Positions 41,674 through 53,621 of a stretch of DNA of 64,000 nucleotides are shown piece after piece. A program made the position numbers and the translations under genes. Position 1 is the first letter of the stretch. Each line of letters begins with the position of its first letter. The stretch is from Spirodela intermedia. Lineage: Eukaryota > Streptophyta > Magnoliopsida > Alismatales > Araceae. Below the pieces are notes generated by a model. That model saw only the letters and a list, made by a program, of their open reading frames with translations, was not told where the DNA came from and ran no database searches. The stretch is taken from contig LR746272.1 in NCBI GenBank assembly GCA_902729315.2, positions 7,714,827 through 7,778,826 on the forward strand. The letters run 5' to 3'.

Positions 41674-42716
41674 TTAGCAGGCGGCGGAGGGCTGGCGGAG
41701 CGGTTTCGGGTCTCTGGTGAAGGAGCCCGGCAAGCCGGGTCTCCTGGCGCGCGCCTCCGAGGCGGCGCCGCCGCCACTGACGGCGATGGGGGTGGTAGCG
41801 CTGCCGCTGGTGGTGACGCGCTCGCAGCGGGGGCACATGGTGAGGGCGGAGGCCAGCATGGGCTCCCGCGTGTGGGGGGAGAGGACGGTGGGGGGAGCCA
41901 CCCGCAGGGCCCGCAGCTGCTCCACCTCCCGCTGCAGCCGGCGGTTCTCCTCCGTCAGCGAGCCGAAGCACCGTCGCAGGTACTCGCACTCCATCTCCGT
42001 CTGCTTCAGCTTGGTCCTGCGTGCGGTGGCGGCGTCAGCTCCGGCGGAGATTTTCAGAGTCGACCGGTGAAGCGAAGGAAGAAGAAGATGGGCGGAGATC
42101 ACCTCGCGCGGCGGTTCTGAAACCAGACCTCCACCTGGCGGGGCTTCAGATTCAGATTGAACGCCAAGGTCTCCTTCTGCTTCTGCACGTCCACCCAAAA
42201 CCCGCCCGGAGACAGAAAGCGGAAGCAGAGGTAGGATCAGAGAGCAGAGGAAGGAAGGAGGAAGAAGACAAGGAGAGGGAAAAGAAAACGGAGGTGGCGG
42301 CTTACGGGGTTCAGGGTCTGGTTCTGCCGGAAGCTCTCCTCGAGAAGGCGGGACTGCTCCTTGGTCAGCCGCAGCTTTTTCGGACGGTGGGCGGTGCCGT
42401 CGTCGTCGTCCTCCACGGCGCCCATAAGGAACTCCTCCACCCCGGAGGGCGGCTGGTTGATGTCCAGGTTCTTCATATTGTAGCACCCGCCACCGTCTGC
42501 ACCACACCATCGCATATCAAAACCGGAAAATCCGGCGACCAATCACCATACGATTTGATCCCAAATCTGAGAAATCCGAACCAGAGAAAAACGGCGGAGA
42601 AACGGAAGCTCCTCCTAACAGGGTGGGGAAGCCAGGTACTTACTGGAAGACCCAGACGGGGAGCTCATCCCCGGTACGGCCATGGTGAGCTCCAGGCGGG
42701 ACTCGCACCTCTCCAT
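41674..42716 (-). CDS. HD-Zip class II homeodomain-leucine zipper transcription factor
   Basis: Four exons on the minus strand, 42644-42716, 42306-42496, 42103-42182 and 41674-42016, give 228 residues with GT-AG introns. The homeodomain (about 62-118) reads [20 protein letters not shown] ... [20 protein letters not shown] with the recognition helix intact (W108-F-Q-N-R). The adjoining leucine zipper has [20 protein letters not shown] and EQLRAL. CPRCER at 176-181 corresponds to the class II CPSCE redox motif, with Arg in place of Ser and both cysteines kept. It binds the pseudopalindrome CAATNATTG as a dimer and in relatives controls shade and auxin responses. The N-terminus is short ([12 protein letters not shown]) and lacks the usual long HD-Zip N region and a clear LxLxL repression motif. 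The acidic VEDDDDGT precedes the homeodomain. Ala/Arg-rich C-terminal end. Confidence 0.95.
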
Positions 42717-44205
42717 CGAACCTCCCCCTCGCAGTAGACGAGCAAGAACAGGGGGAGGAAGCAGGAGGACGAAGAGCAGGAAGAACTGAATGCAGTGAGT
42801 GGGGGGAAGGGGGGGCGATTAATGTGGGCGGAGGAGACCTTGCGGCGTCTTTACTGCAGTTTTTTGACTCGCCCAGTGGCGGCCGTCGTCATCCGGCGGA
42901 GACTCGGGCGGCGCGCTTGGCCTGGGCTGTGGGGAAATCGCCGGCAAGTCCCCCTGTTCGGCGTTGCTGCGTCGTCTTGTCGGGCTTCAGGTCGGATAAG
43001 AAATCATTGGCCCCCAAAAGCTGCAACTCTCCCCCACTTCTCCCCTTGCTCCTATCTCTATCTCTCTCCCCATCATTAACTCCTCCGCTCCTCCGCTACC
43101 ATCCCGTCGCCGTCGCCGTCGCCGCCCGACCTACCACCTCTTCCCGGGACGCGGAGGTTGAATCACCGCCGTACGCACTGCATCCGTCGGGCCGAGTTAT
43201 TGGAACTTTATGGTCACCGCTGCTCCACCCATCAAAGCCGACCTAATCTCCCAGGGGTCCTCTCACGTGCCGCCATTAATTCCAGGAGATGTTTCCGAGG
43301 ATGCCACGTGGACCTCATTTCATCCAGCCCATCAGCGAGTGGCTAGTGTCTCTCTCCCCGTAAATCACTCTAGCGAGAGAGAGAGAGAGAGAGAGGAGCT
43401 GTGGGACGACCACTGGTGGCGTTGACCGGAGAGGAAGTGAATCTACATGGAGGTGTCCCGGGGGGCGGCTGATTGGACGTTTCGGGGGGCTGTGGAGATC
43501 GGGTTAGAATCACCGGGAAGTGATTACTGGCAGGGGGATTACTGGCGGGCGCCAGCTTGTCCTAGCCGTCCCATCCTTCTCCGGTCGTTCTGTCGCACCT
43601 CTCGCCAGTCAAACCAGTTGCTAGCGTCATCAGCCTACCGGATCCGGGACGACCAGAGAGACGGCGATGCTCCACGTGATCTCACCCCGTGGGGACTGAA
43701 GAACACCGTTCTGCGGTGGAATGTCAACGCCCCGGCTATCACTAACCCCATTGTTGAGGGCCTATCCGTCCGCCGGTCCTCCTTCCTCATTGCACATAAG
43801 TAGATCTCATGCGTCCTGTGACGAAGACTTAAGGATTGATTGTAATAATTTATTGATATATTAAAGTATAGGAAATGTTATAAATAACTTATTGTAAAAT
43901 TAGAAACAGCACATAAAGAAATAATTTGATATAATGAGTTTACCTTTCGATAGTGGGTTTCCACATTATAAACAACATTTTGCTTCCTCGTTCATCTGCC
44001 ACCATTTCTTAGTCGCCGTCCATTTCATCTGCCATTCTATCTATTATGTCATCTCATCATTCGGTTCATTCTACCATCAACTTCTCGTTCATTCAGTTTT
44101 GTTCATTCCTATTTGTTCAGCCATCTCACAATTATATGTTAAGTTCCCACCATTAGTGACCAAGTAAATTGTCAAATCTGAAATGATTCAAATCTATGTA
44201 GATCT
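42717..44205. other. HD-Zip promoter side and intergenic DNA up to the repeat block
   Basis: 42717-43450 is GC-rich and holds the G-box described separately and a (GA)n tract at 43374-43395. An open frame at 43447-43803 has no recognisable domain and I do not call it. From 43830 the DNA abruptly turns AT-rich, next to the copia element. Confidence 0.5.
43001..43310 (-). promoter_or_regulatory. G-box and near-match HD-Zip site upstream of the HD-Zip II gene
   Basis: CACGTG at 43305-43310 lies about 590 bases upstream of the ATG. AAATCATTG at 43001-43009 differs by one base from the HD-Zip II site CAATCATTG and lies about 290 bases upstream. PIF binding to G-boxes and autoregulation are known for class II genes such as ATHB2. 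Here it is inference from sequence only. Confidence 0.3.
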
Positions 44206-44332
44206 TATTGATAAAAAGTGATTAAACCCTAAGATCATATTAACACTAAATGAAGATATATATATATATAGGTGGGGGAAGAAAGAGAGATAATAAGTCC
44301 AAGTGGGCCACGTAAAAAAGAATATTTAAACA
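44206..44332 (-). repeat. Copia 3' LTR (left copy), about 127 bases
   Basis: In minus orientation it begins TGTTTAAATATTC just after a purine-rich AAGGAGAG tract and aligns over its length with 56611-56753. The inner edge (44332) is firm; the outer edge is uncertain by a few bases because the terminal TG has decayed. Confidence 0.75.
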
Positions 44333-47300
44333 CTCTCCTTAAAGCTAAAGCATATAAGTCAAACATATCTAAATTAGTACATACAGCATCATAGAACACT
44401 CTTATAAGACTCTTGGTGAAAATATCACCCAACTAATTAGATGAAGTGACATATGATGTGGAGATAATTCTTATCAAAATTTTATCTTAGATGTAGTGAG
44501 AATCAATATCGATATGTTTAGTCTGCTCATATAATGTGAGATTTTCAACAATAAAGATTATTACTTGATTGTCACAGGACATAGACATAGGTGTGTGACA
44601 TCTAAACTCTTTAGAAGAGAGCAAAGTCATACTATCTCACATGTCATCTTAGCTATAACATGATATTTGATTTCTACATTACAATAAAATACTACATTTT
44701 ACTTTTGAGAGCACTAATGACTAAGTTACTACCAACATACATATAATAGTCAATTGTTGACTTCTAATCTCCTTTGTCACCAATGTACTCAACATCTGAG
44801 TAAACTTCAACACGTAGGTGACCATGATACCTATAAATGAGCCCCTTCTTTGGAGCCCATTTGATATAAGTTAAGACATGTAGTACTCTCTCCCAATAGA
44901 CCTAATGAGGCTCCTATATAAATTAATTAAGATACTGATTATATGTACTGTTAGAACAAGTATTAGTGTGATATATCAATCTCTCCAATAATTATAGATG
45001 ACGATTAACATACTCTATCAGAAGTAAAGAAATATCTAAGAACTTCAAACACACCTCCATAGGTGATGACTTTGATTGTAGTAAAGAAGTCATATTTCTT
45101 GAAGAAGGTCAATGACATATTTTTTCTGAGATAAAACTAGCTTGTTCGATTGATAAGCAAACTCTATCTCAAAAAAGTAATGTAGTATTTCTAAGCCTCT
45201 TATGACAATGTGTTAATGTATGTAAGCTTTAGTGATAGAGATGTTTGCCTCATCACTCCTTATCACAAGAATGTCATCATCATATATATCTAGAATGATC
45301 ATACATCCATGTGTGGTCTTCATTAGGATCGTGAGGTTATCAATACATAGTGAAATTGAAGGTAATAAGAAAGCCATTGAAATACATAAACCAAGCTTGA
45401 GAACTCTACTTAAGTCTGTATATAACATACTGAAGTAAGCAAACTTAAGAAGACGTTCTTTGAGCAACATATCTTGGAGGATGTTCTATGAAAATATACT
45501 CTTTTCTTAGTCATCGTTTATGAAAGTATTAGACATGTCTAATTAGTGAAGTGATTAATCACAATACATCACCAAGGAAATAAAAACTCGAATAGACTTT
45601 AATCAAACCATAAAAGAGAAACTCTCTTGTAATCAATGTCATAGACTTGAGTGAAGTCACATGCAACCATGTGACCTTTGTGGTGAGCTATGTAATCATT
45701 TGGGTTGTACTTCAATGTGAAGACTTACTTACATGTCATAATGTTAACATTAGTCAAACAAGGGACAAGCTTTCACATGCCCCGAGAAACTAGTACTCTC
45801 ATCTTCAAACTCATAGCTATCTTCCAAACAAGGACATGAAGTGTCTTAGTATGTGACTATGGAATCGGTTCAAAGGCCATGGAGAGGGCAAAAGTATGAA
45901 AAGGGGGTAAAGGCAATAATAAGAGATAAAATGAGATATAAGATATCTAATGTAAAAGCATATATCTTTGCACAACGTAATGAAAAGATGAAGACCATCC
46001 TTAGGCAACACATGATTGTCAACTAATGAAGGGATAGATAAAAACAAAATAGAAAGAGAATCCATGAAAATGACCAAATGTGAAAATCCGAGGGGTAGAG
46101 ATGCTAATGGATGAGAAGATGAAAGAGATGGAACGAAAAAAAATTCTCATGAAAAATAACATCAACAGAAGTACACATAGCGACGAGTGTCAAGAAAGTA
46201 TAGATGAAAACCTTTTTGAGTATGTAAGTAACCCACGAAGATACTTTTTAGAGCATGAGAAATGAGTTTAGAAAGAGATGATGAATAATCATGAACAAAA
46301 TCAGTGTAGTCAAAAATCCGAAGAGGTAAAGAAAAGAGACAACATTAAGTGTGAGATATTGAAGAAGAATGACATCACCTAATGGAGTGGAAGTAAGATA
46401 ATTCTGAAGACAATTGGCAGTTAACAGTACGTCGGATCATAGTTAATATAAAATATATATTTAAATGAATAATGTGTGAGTGATGTCAAATAAGTGATGA
46501 TGTTTTTATTCAACAACTTCATTTTATTAAGAAGTGTATGAACAGGTGGTTTGATGAATAATACCATGATTAGTACAAAAAGTACAAATTGAATCTTAAA
46601 TAAGTTCAAGTACATTATGTGTGCAAAGAATCATGAGTGTGATGAAATATTAGGTAAAAATCTTAGTGATAAATTAGATAACAATAGATAAAACTTGAAA
46701 TTGATCACGGAGAAGATAAACCTAACTCACACAAATGTAATCATCAACAAAAATGATGTAATAGATATGTCTAGTGATAAAGACAACTTACGATGTTCTC
46801 AAACATCACAATAAACAAGATCGAATAGAGCTGATGATGAAATAATATCACAACTAAAATAAAATAAATGATAATATTTTCCTAATTAATATAACTCGCA
46901 CACAAATTCATTAAAAGACAACACAACAAAATTTTCTAAAGTTTTGAAAAAGATGATCTAAACAAAAATGTCACAAAAGAGAGTAGAAATAATAAAAAGT
47001 ACTCAAATGTCAAAAGAAGGTGCATCCGAGATAAGCTCATAAATACCTCAACCATTCTCACACCCCAAATCAATCATCTGTCTGGTATGTAGATCTTAAA
47101 AGATATAGTGGAAAGGAAAAAATATAATAGCAGAAAGTAAGACATGAGTGATGATATTGATAGATAAAAGGTTTACAAGAAAATTAGAAATGTAGAAGAC
47201 TTGGGTCAACAATAAGATAAAGGTCATAGTGGTGGTACCATGACCTTTGACCAGATAAATCCAACCATCAACAATGGTCATGAGGGATAGTTTATGGTGC

Positions 47301-47775
47301 GATGAAGTGAGGAAAATATAGAAGGTGTACAAGTCATATGGGTGGAAGCCCCCCGAGTAAATAATTTGAGACGTTAAAGAGTTAAGTAAGGTATGTGTAC
47401 ATGGCATGGAGGCTCCTGACATAGATACAAGACTAGCAGAAAAAGGTGTATAAGAGAGAGTGATCATGGATCACTTCTAAGTTTCATATTTTGTCGACAT
47501 AAAAGTCATATAATAGGAGGAGATGTTGCATAGTGAACCATGAATGAGGCTGATGTAAGAGAATCTGAATGATTATTAGAGATAACAACCTAAGTCTACT
47601 CAAGCTTGTTGAACTTCTTTCAATACTTGTTTGATGAATGACTTGACTTACCACAATAAAAATATGATGAAAAGGTATTGTGAACTTTATCTTTAGAAGG
47701 ATGACCACTATTAAACTTTAGATTACGACCACCATCCCAATCATAAGAAATAAATACAATTATAGTTAATGAGAT

Positions 47776-49340
47776 TGACGTGACAGTCGTTGTATATTAA
47801 ATCATGTAAATATAAAACTTATAAAACTAGAAAATACAAATTTTTAAATATTTAGAAGTATTTCTGAGTAAATATATTAATTATAATTCACTAAACCTTT
47901 TTTCTCAATAAAAATGATTTTTTATGAATTTTATACTGGGAAATGAAAAGGAAATATATTTAAAATTCACGAAAAAGAGAAATAAGGGTGTGGACGTCAA
48001 GATGACGTCGGCGCCTGACGAAGGTAAATCGACCGAAAATAGAGTTTCACCCAATGATTCTTATGTAAGCGATTATAGACGATTTAATTGATCAAATTAA
48101 GATTTGTAAAAGACAGAAAAATCGTAATGAAATGAAGTATATATTGATAAATTTAAAATCAACAAATTATCACTAAATGAAATAGAAATTAAGTTGAAAG
48201 AAAGAAAATAGAGTTCTGGCATCGCGACAATGATGTATTGGCGATGTACCGGAATCCTGAATGTTCGGGAAGATCATCGTGCAGTGTCCACAGCCTCAAA
48301 GGCTCTCCTCAGACAAAGATGACATGGACAATCTCTAGATCTTCTCACGAAGTCTAGAGATTAATGAAATAGGTCGTCGAGTCATCTTCGGTGGCTGTCA
48401 CCTGACAGAGCGGAAAAACGGCGACTTTGCGGCTCTCCGGCGACTGTCAATCGATGGAGAGGACCTGGATGGAGGTGGGGCGCATGTCAGGAAGCTTCAT
48501 CCTCAAGTCCGCACAACAAGAGAAGGCTCTTCATCACATCTGGTACGCTCTCAAGAGGTGACGACTCATCTCCCGGCATATCATCCTCTTCCCGACGACG
48601 GCTTGTTCGTCAATCAATCGGAGATAATTTACTCGATGGATTCGCGATCCTTTTATCGCAAATTGTTTAACAATTTTCGTAACAATACTCTACAAATCAC
48701 GTTGATGAGATTTTCGTCGATGATCTAGTGATTCTTGTTGTTTAATCCTTCACCGGTGATCTACAGGAAAGTTGCGATAATTAGATAAAAATATATGAAT
48801 TTTGACTCTAGAAGGATTCAAACCTACGCCGGTCGCCCGCCTCTTCTGAGGAAGGTGTGATGCAAGTTTAGTCCCACATTGGTTGTGCACCGATTTTTCG
48901 GGTGAATATATAATAATGTTAGCATTATAACCAAAGTCACTTCTCTCATGTGTTTGACCACTCCTTGCCCCACAATCGGCTAGCCACTGGTGACGTGGAA
49001 GGGGAGGTGGCGCACATGTGCCCCAATCAGTCCAAGCTAAGCCACTTGAGCCCTTACTCGTGGCTACTCCCCAACTGCGCTTTCAACCCATTTACAGGCC
49101 CGGCTGGCCGGCAAGTTCCCTGATTTTGTAATATTTTTATTTTTATTTCTTGTTCTTCATTTATCTCAAAAGTAATACTATAAAAATTATATAAAATCAC
49201 ATAATAATCCCAAAAATTAACGTTAATCAATTGAAAACCACAAATCATACTTTAACACAAATATAAGTCTATTTATCATGAGTTAAGGCTAAAACTATAT
49301 TATTTACTAATTATTAACTGATGATAATGAAGACTTATCA
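47776..49340 (-). repeat. Nested element 3' LTR (left copy), 1565 bases
   Basis: Aligns with 53622-55305 nearly end to end. Relative to the right copy it lacks about 85 bases matching 53737-53825 and has fewer copies of a 49-base internal repeat. Confidence 0.85.
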
Positions 49341-49352
49341 CGCCCCCAAACT

Positions 49353-51282
49353 TAAATCATTGCTAGTTCCTTAGCAATAGAATTATGAAAATAAAATTTT
49401 ACAAATTTTAAATATCATATGTCAAAACAGAAAAAAAATATAATTATAAATGATGTACCTTTAAACACTTTGGATTCTTATATCAAGTATTTAAGAATGA
49501 TGTCAAGCATTTAAATGTTTAAACATTCTTTGGAATAACAATTTAGACTTCACTTATTCTGTTCACATCTTTATCACTTCTTCACTCATAGATGTATTTA
49601 CAAGATGTTTTAATTATCAATATTCATCCAAGAATAATATTGATCTTATATTTCCCTTTTTCCATGACTTGATTTTTGAAGTTTGTACTATATTTCTTCC
49701 TTCTTTTTTTTTCTTTTTTTTTTATATATAGTGGATAAGTAGTTTTTCCTGTAGACAAATTTCGACAATAAAGATGATGTCTCACACCCTCCATATGTAC
49801 TCTTTATTTTTAGGGCTTTCACTTTATCTACTTATTTTTCAGTAAATATTTTTCTATGCACGATTTTTGACAATAAGAATGATGTCTCACACCTTCTATA
49901 TGTACTCTTCGTTTCTAGATTTTTCACATTGCTCTCTCTTTTTTTTTTTTTCGAAATAAGTGATTTCTCCTCACAAGTCCTATAGATCAAAGTGAAAAAA
50001 TCTCTATTAAACTCAAATGATCAATCAAATTTTCACATCAAATAAATACTCTCCATCAAGATCATAAAGTGAAAATCTATAAAATCAAATTCATGTTATC
50101 TATCATGTATCTAAGGAGTATTCTAACATTTCATGCTACTAGATCATTCTTTTGACTCATTAATAATCTTCCTAGTATATTTTGGTATTAATTAATCTAA
50201 TTGATTTAATTGTTCATACATGTAATATGATGTAAAGAATTTATAAATTAGATAGTTCTGACAATTTTATTTTCTATTTTTAGTTCTATTTTTAGCAACA
50301 ATAAATTTGTCAAAAATAAATCAAAACTATCATATTTATAACTGTAATTTTAAATTTTAATAATATATATCTAGGGGATTAAAATGTGAGTAAATAGTCT
50401 TCTAGAATTTCAAATTTTGGGTTGTTTTTTGTCTGCTGTTTTTGGCAGTCTGTTGTTTCTGACAAAAAGCAAGAAAATAGATGTTGTAGTTTTTCTGAAT
50501 TTTATTTTATTTTTATTTTTTTAGTTGCTATTCTAAGTTGAATAAAATGCAAACACATGTTTTTAATCGTCCTACAGCATAAATTAATAATGAATACTTC
50601 ACCCCCAACTTTAAAATGACATTGTCCTCAATGACACAGAAAAATCGAAACAGAATATACAGAAAATATAATTTTCAAGTGAAACATGCATATCTGTAAA
50701 TTTAAGTATTAAAAATATTTTCATAAATAATGAAGCTCAGAAAAACATCACCTCAGAAAGCATGCATATCTTACACTCTTACTCTTGTACTTTTTCGAAA
50801 AAACAAATACAGAAACAAGTACTACAAAATTCTAAGAAAAATAGAGCTTAAAAAAAATCAAGCAGAATGAAATAAAAACCATGGGTTACCTCTCATGCAA
50901 CGCTGCATTTAATGTCTCCAGTTGGACAACTCTTAGATCATATAAGATGATCTATGGCCATCAAAATATATTTGTATCCCAAGGTAAGTTTCATGATATT
51001 CTTTTTTAGATTTAACATAAATTCATATACTTCATATATATACCTTGACATACTTTCAGCTAAAACAAAATAAAAATTAACAAAATTTTCTCATAAATAA
51101 TATTTTCATTTTGAAAAGAATCTTTCCTTATTTCTATCTTATTTTGTAAGGCTCTCATTCATTAATAAATACTTTCTATTAATAGACCAAAAAATGTGAT
51201 TAGGCCATATAATTTTCGAATTAGCTCTTACCCAATCTAAATTTTTTTCATCTAAATTGATATCTCTAGTTCTTCTATTCAT
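49353..51282. other. Non-coding interior of the nested element
   Basis: AT-rich DNA between gag relic and polypurine tract, with a local duplication near 49740-49925 (TTTCGACAATAAAGATGATGTCTCACAC-like sequence twice, about 120 bases apart). No open frame of note. Confidence 0.6.
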
Positions 51283-53418
51283 CTATTTCTTAATGTCTTC
51301 TTTTATCTGCATAATCTTCCCTTGCTCCATTTTATCTTCCATACATATTTGTTTAATTTGTGAGGAGTGAAATATTTCAAGCTTAGAAATAATTCTAATG
51401 GGCTGTGGGTTTTGAAGGATGGAAGAATTTTCTTCTTTAATCTCAGATCTAATGAATTCAGTGAAATTCAAATTTTCTCTTCCAAAATTATCTCTATACT
51501 CATATTCATTATTTTCGTTTCTCTCTATTAGTTGAATTAATTCTTTTTCTAATTTTTTGTTTCTCAACTCATCAAATTCGTCATCTTCCCAAGAGCTATC
51601 TTTTAATTTTGGTATATGATATACATCATCATCCGCATAATCAACATCTATGGCTACAAAATTATGATTAAATTCATTAATTTCGTCTCCTACATCTCCC
51701 AAATCAACTTATTTTTTTTCACTTGAAATATATTTTTCTTCATTTCTGTCCTTACTCCCTTCTACTAAAATTTGGATGATTTTTCTATGATCAATTGCTA
51801 TTTCTTCATCTAAGGGCTCTTTCTCCTCATCATCCTCACTATATTCATTCATCAATTGTGAGTAATTAATAATTTTATTCAAATTTTCTACTACTATATT
51901 TTTGGCTTTAATATTCTCATTTACTTATAATGAATCATCAATTTCTTCTAATAATTGAAAATAAAGATTAAGTAAAATATTCTCACTTAATGTATCACTG
52001 TCCTAATATTTTCATTTCATGAATTTTTTTCTAAATTTATCTAGCTAGACTCTTCTTATTGAAATCTTACTATTGGACAGTTTTCTGAATTTTCTATGGG
52101 CTGACTAGATAGTTGTCCTTTTTTTCTTATTCTCAAGAGCCTCTATAATTTATTTCTGGTGCAGCATCATTTGATTCATAGTTTGTTGCATCATTTGGCT
52201 CATTTGCTGCATCATTTCTATAGTATCATGTTAGGTTTGAGAGGACTGATTTTTCTGAAATGTATGTTCTTATTTTGGACGAAATTCAAAGTTTGAATTG
52301 GATCTAAGTACTTCTGGATTTTAAATATTATTTGGGTTTCTTCATGAAAAATTATTCCCTCAATTAAGATTATATGAATTAGAAAAATATTCTCTATTTT
52401 TACTCAAATCATGGGGTACCTGCACTTATTCTTACCTATGATAATATTGAAATTCAAAATGATCATTTTCACCATATATAGGACATGTACTATTTGAATT
52501 AAATTGAGGGTTAAGAGGTTTTCTAATATTGTCAATAAGTAAATCAAGTTTTTTTAATCTTTGATTAATCTGATTAACCTCATTTCTAAGTTTAGAATCA
52601 TCATCATGATGCAATTCATAAATTCTTCTCTTCTTATCCCTGTTATATAATTCAAAAGAGGCTTGATCTCTAGAATTTTCACTTAAATTCTCATAAAGAT
52701 TATAAATCTCATCAAGAATTTTCATCATAAAAATTCCTCCACATATAGAATTAACTATATTTCTAAATTATTCTAATAATCCATCATAAAAAATTCTATT
52801 GAGCTGTTATTTGGGTATAGCATGATGATGACACTTTTTAAGTAAATCTTTGAATTTTTCTCATGTCTCATGCAAAGTTTCTCTTGGTCTTTAAGAAAAA
52901 TTTCATATATGTTTTCTCATATTTTGAATTTTTTCTAAGGGATAAAATTTTTGAAGAAAGGCTTGTTCTATATCTTTTCAACTAGTTAATTCTCTATCTA
53001 ATGTGGATAGCCAATGACTAACTTTGTCCCCAAGTGTATGAGGGAATAATTTCATCTTAATAATTTCTAGTGTAACTTAAGAGAGATTAACTAAATCACA
53101 AACCATATGAAATTTTTCTAAGTGCTGATGAGGTTTCTCTAAAAACAATCCATGAAAATTAGGGAGCATTTGAAAAATTCTTAGATTTATTTCAAATTTA
53201 ACGGTGGGTGTTAATAGGACTCTAATATCAGATGCTCTTTGAAATGAATCAGGGATATAATAATTTTTCATGGCCATAGGATTGTTCTCAATTTGACCTG
53301 TACTTCCTTCAAGATCCATCAAAATTAATTTTTCTTTCGGATTTTTATTTTTGAATGAAATAATGAAAAGATTTTCTAGCCTTGGATGCAAGGATCTTCT
53401 ACCATGCATAAAAATCAA
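51283..53418 (-). pseudogene. gag relic of the nested gypsy-type element
   Basis: Three open pieces on the minus strand (53077-53418, 52432-52728, 51283-51702), interrupted by stops, look like one decayed gag. The first has the retrotransposon gag entry pattern LPNFHGLFLEKPHQHLEKFH, matching the LLPxFHGLxxEDPHxHLxxF block of Athila/Tat gag proteins. The second is coiled-coil-like and ends with CPIYGENDHFEF, a damaged zinc-knuckle-like motif. The third is acidic and of unknown role. It would have formed virus-like particles in the cytoplasm. It is not functional in its current form. Confidence 0.7.
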
Positions 53419-53599
53419 TAAATTTGAGGGAAAAAGTTAGTAACTATTACCCTCCTTCATGATACTTTAGTCCTTGCCTTGCTTCTTTTCGTTCCCTTTT
53501 TCTAATAAAAAATCGACAAAAAAAAATAGAATAAGAGTTTTAAAAAAATTGTGTACTCTAAGAAAAAAATAGAAAAATACTAAATATTATCCAATACAT

Positions 53600-53616
53600 C
53601 CCCAGCAACGGCACCA
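53600..53616 (-). other. Primer binding site (tRNA-Asp type)
   Basis: TGGTGCCGTTGCTGGGG on the minus strand, six bases inside the LTR end, two transitions away from the common plant gypsy form TGGCGCCGTTGCCGGGG. Confidence 0.75.
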
Positions 53617-53621
53617 AAATT

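Noticed and set aside
43447-43803. Plus-strand open frame of 118 codons in GC-rich DNA
   Set aside because: No domain, no splice or promoter context, and composition alone explains the open length.
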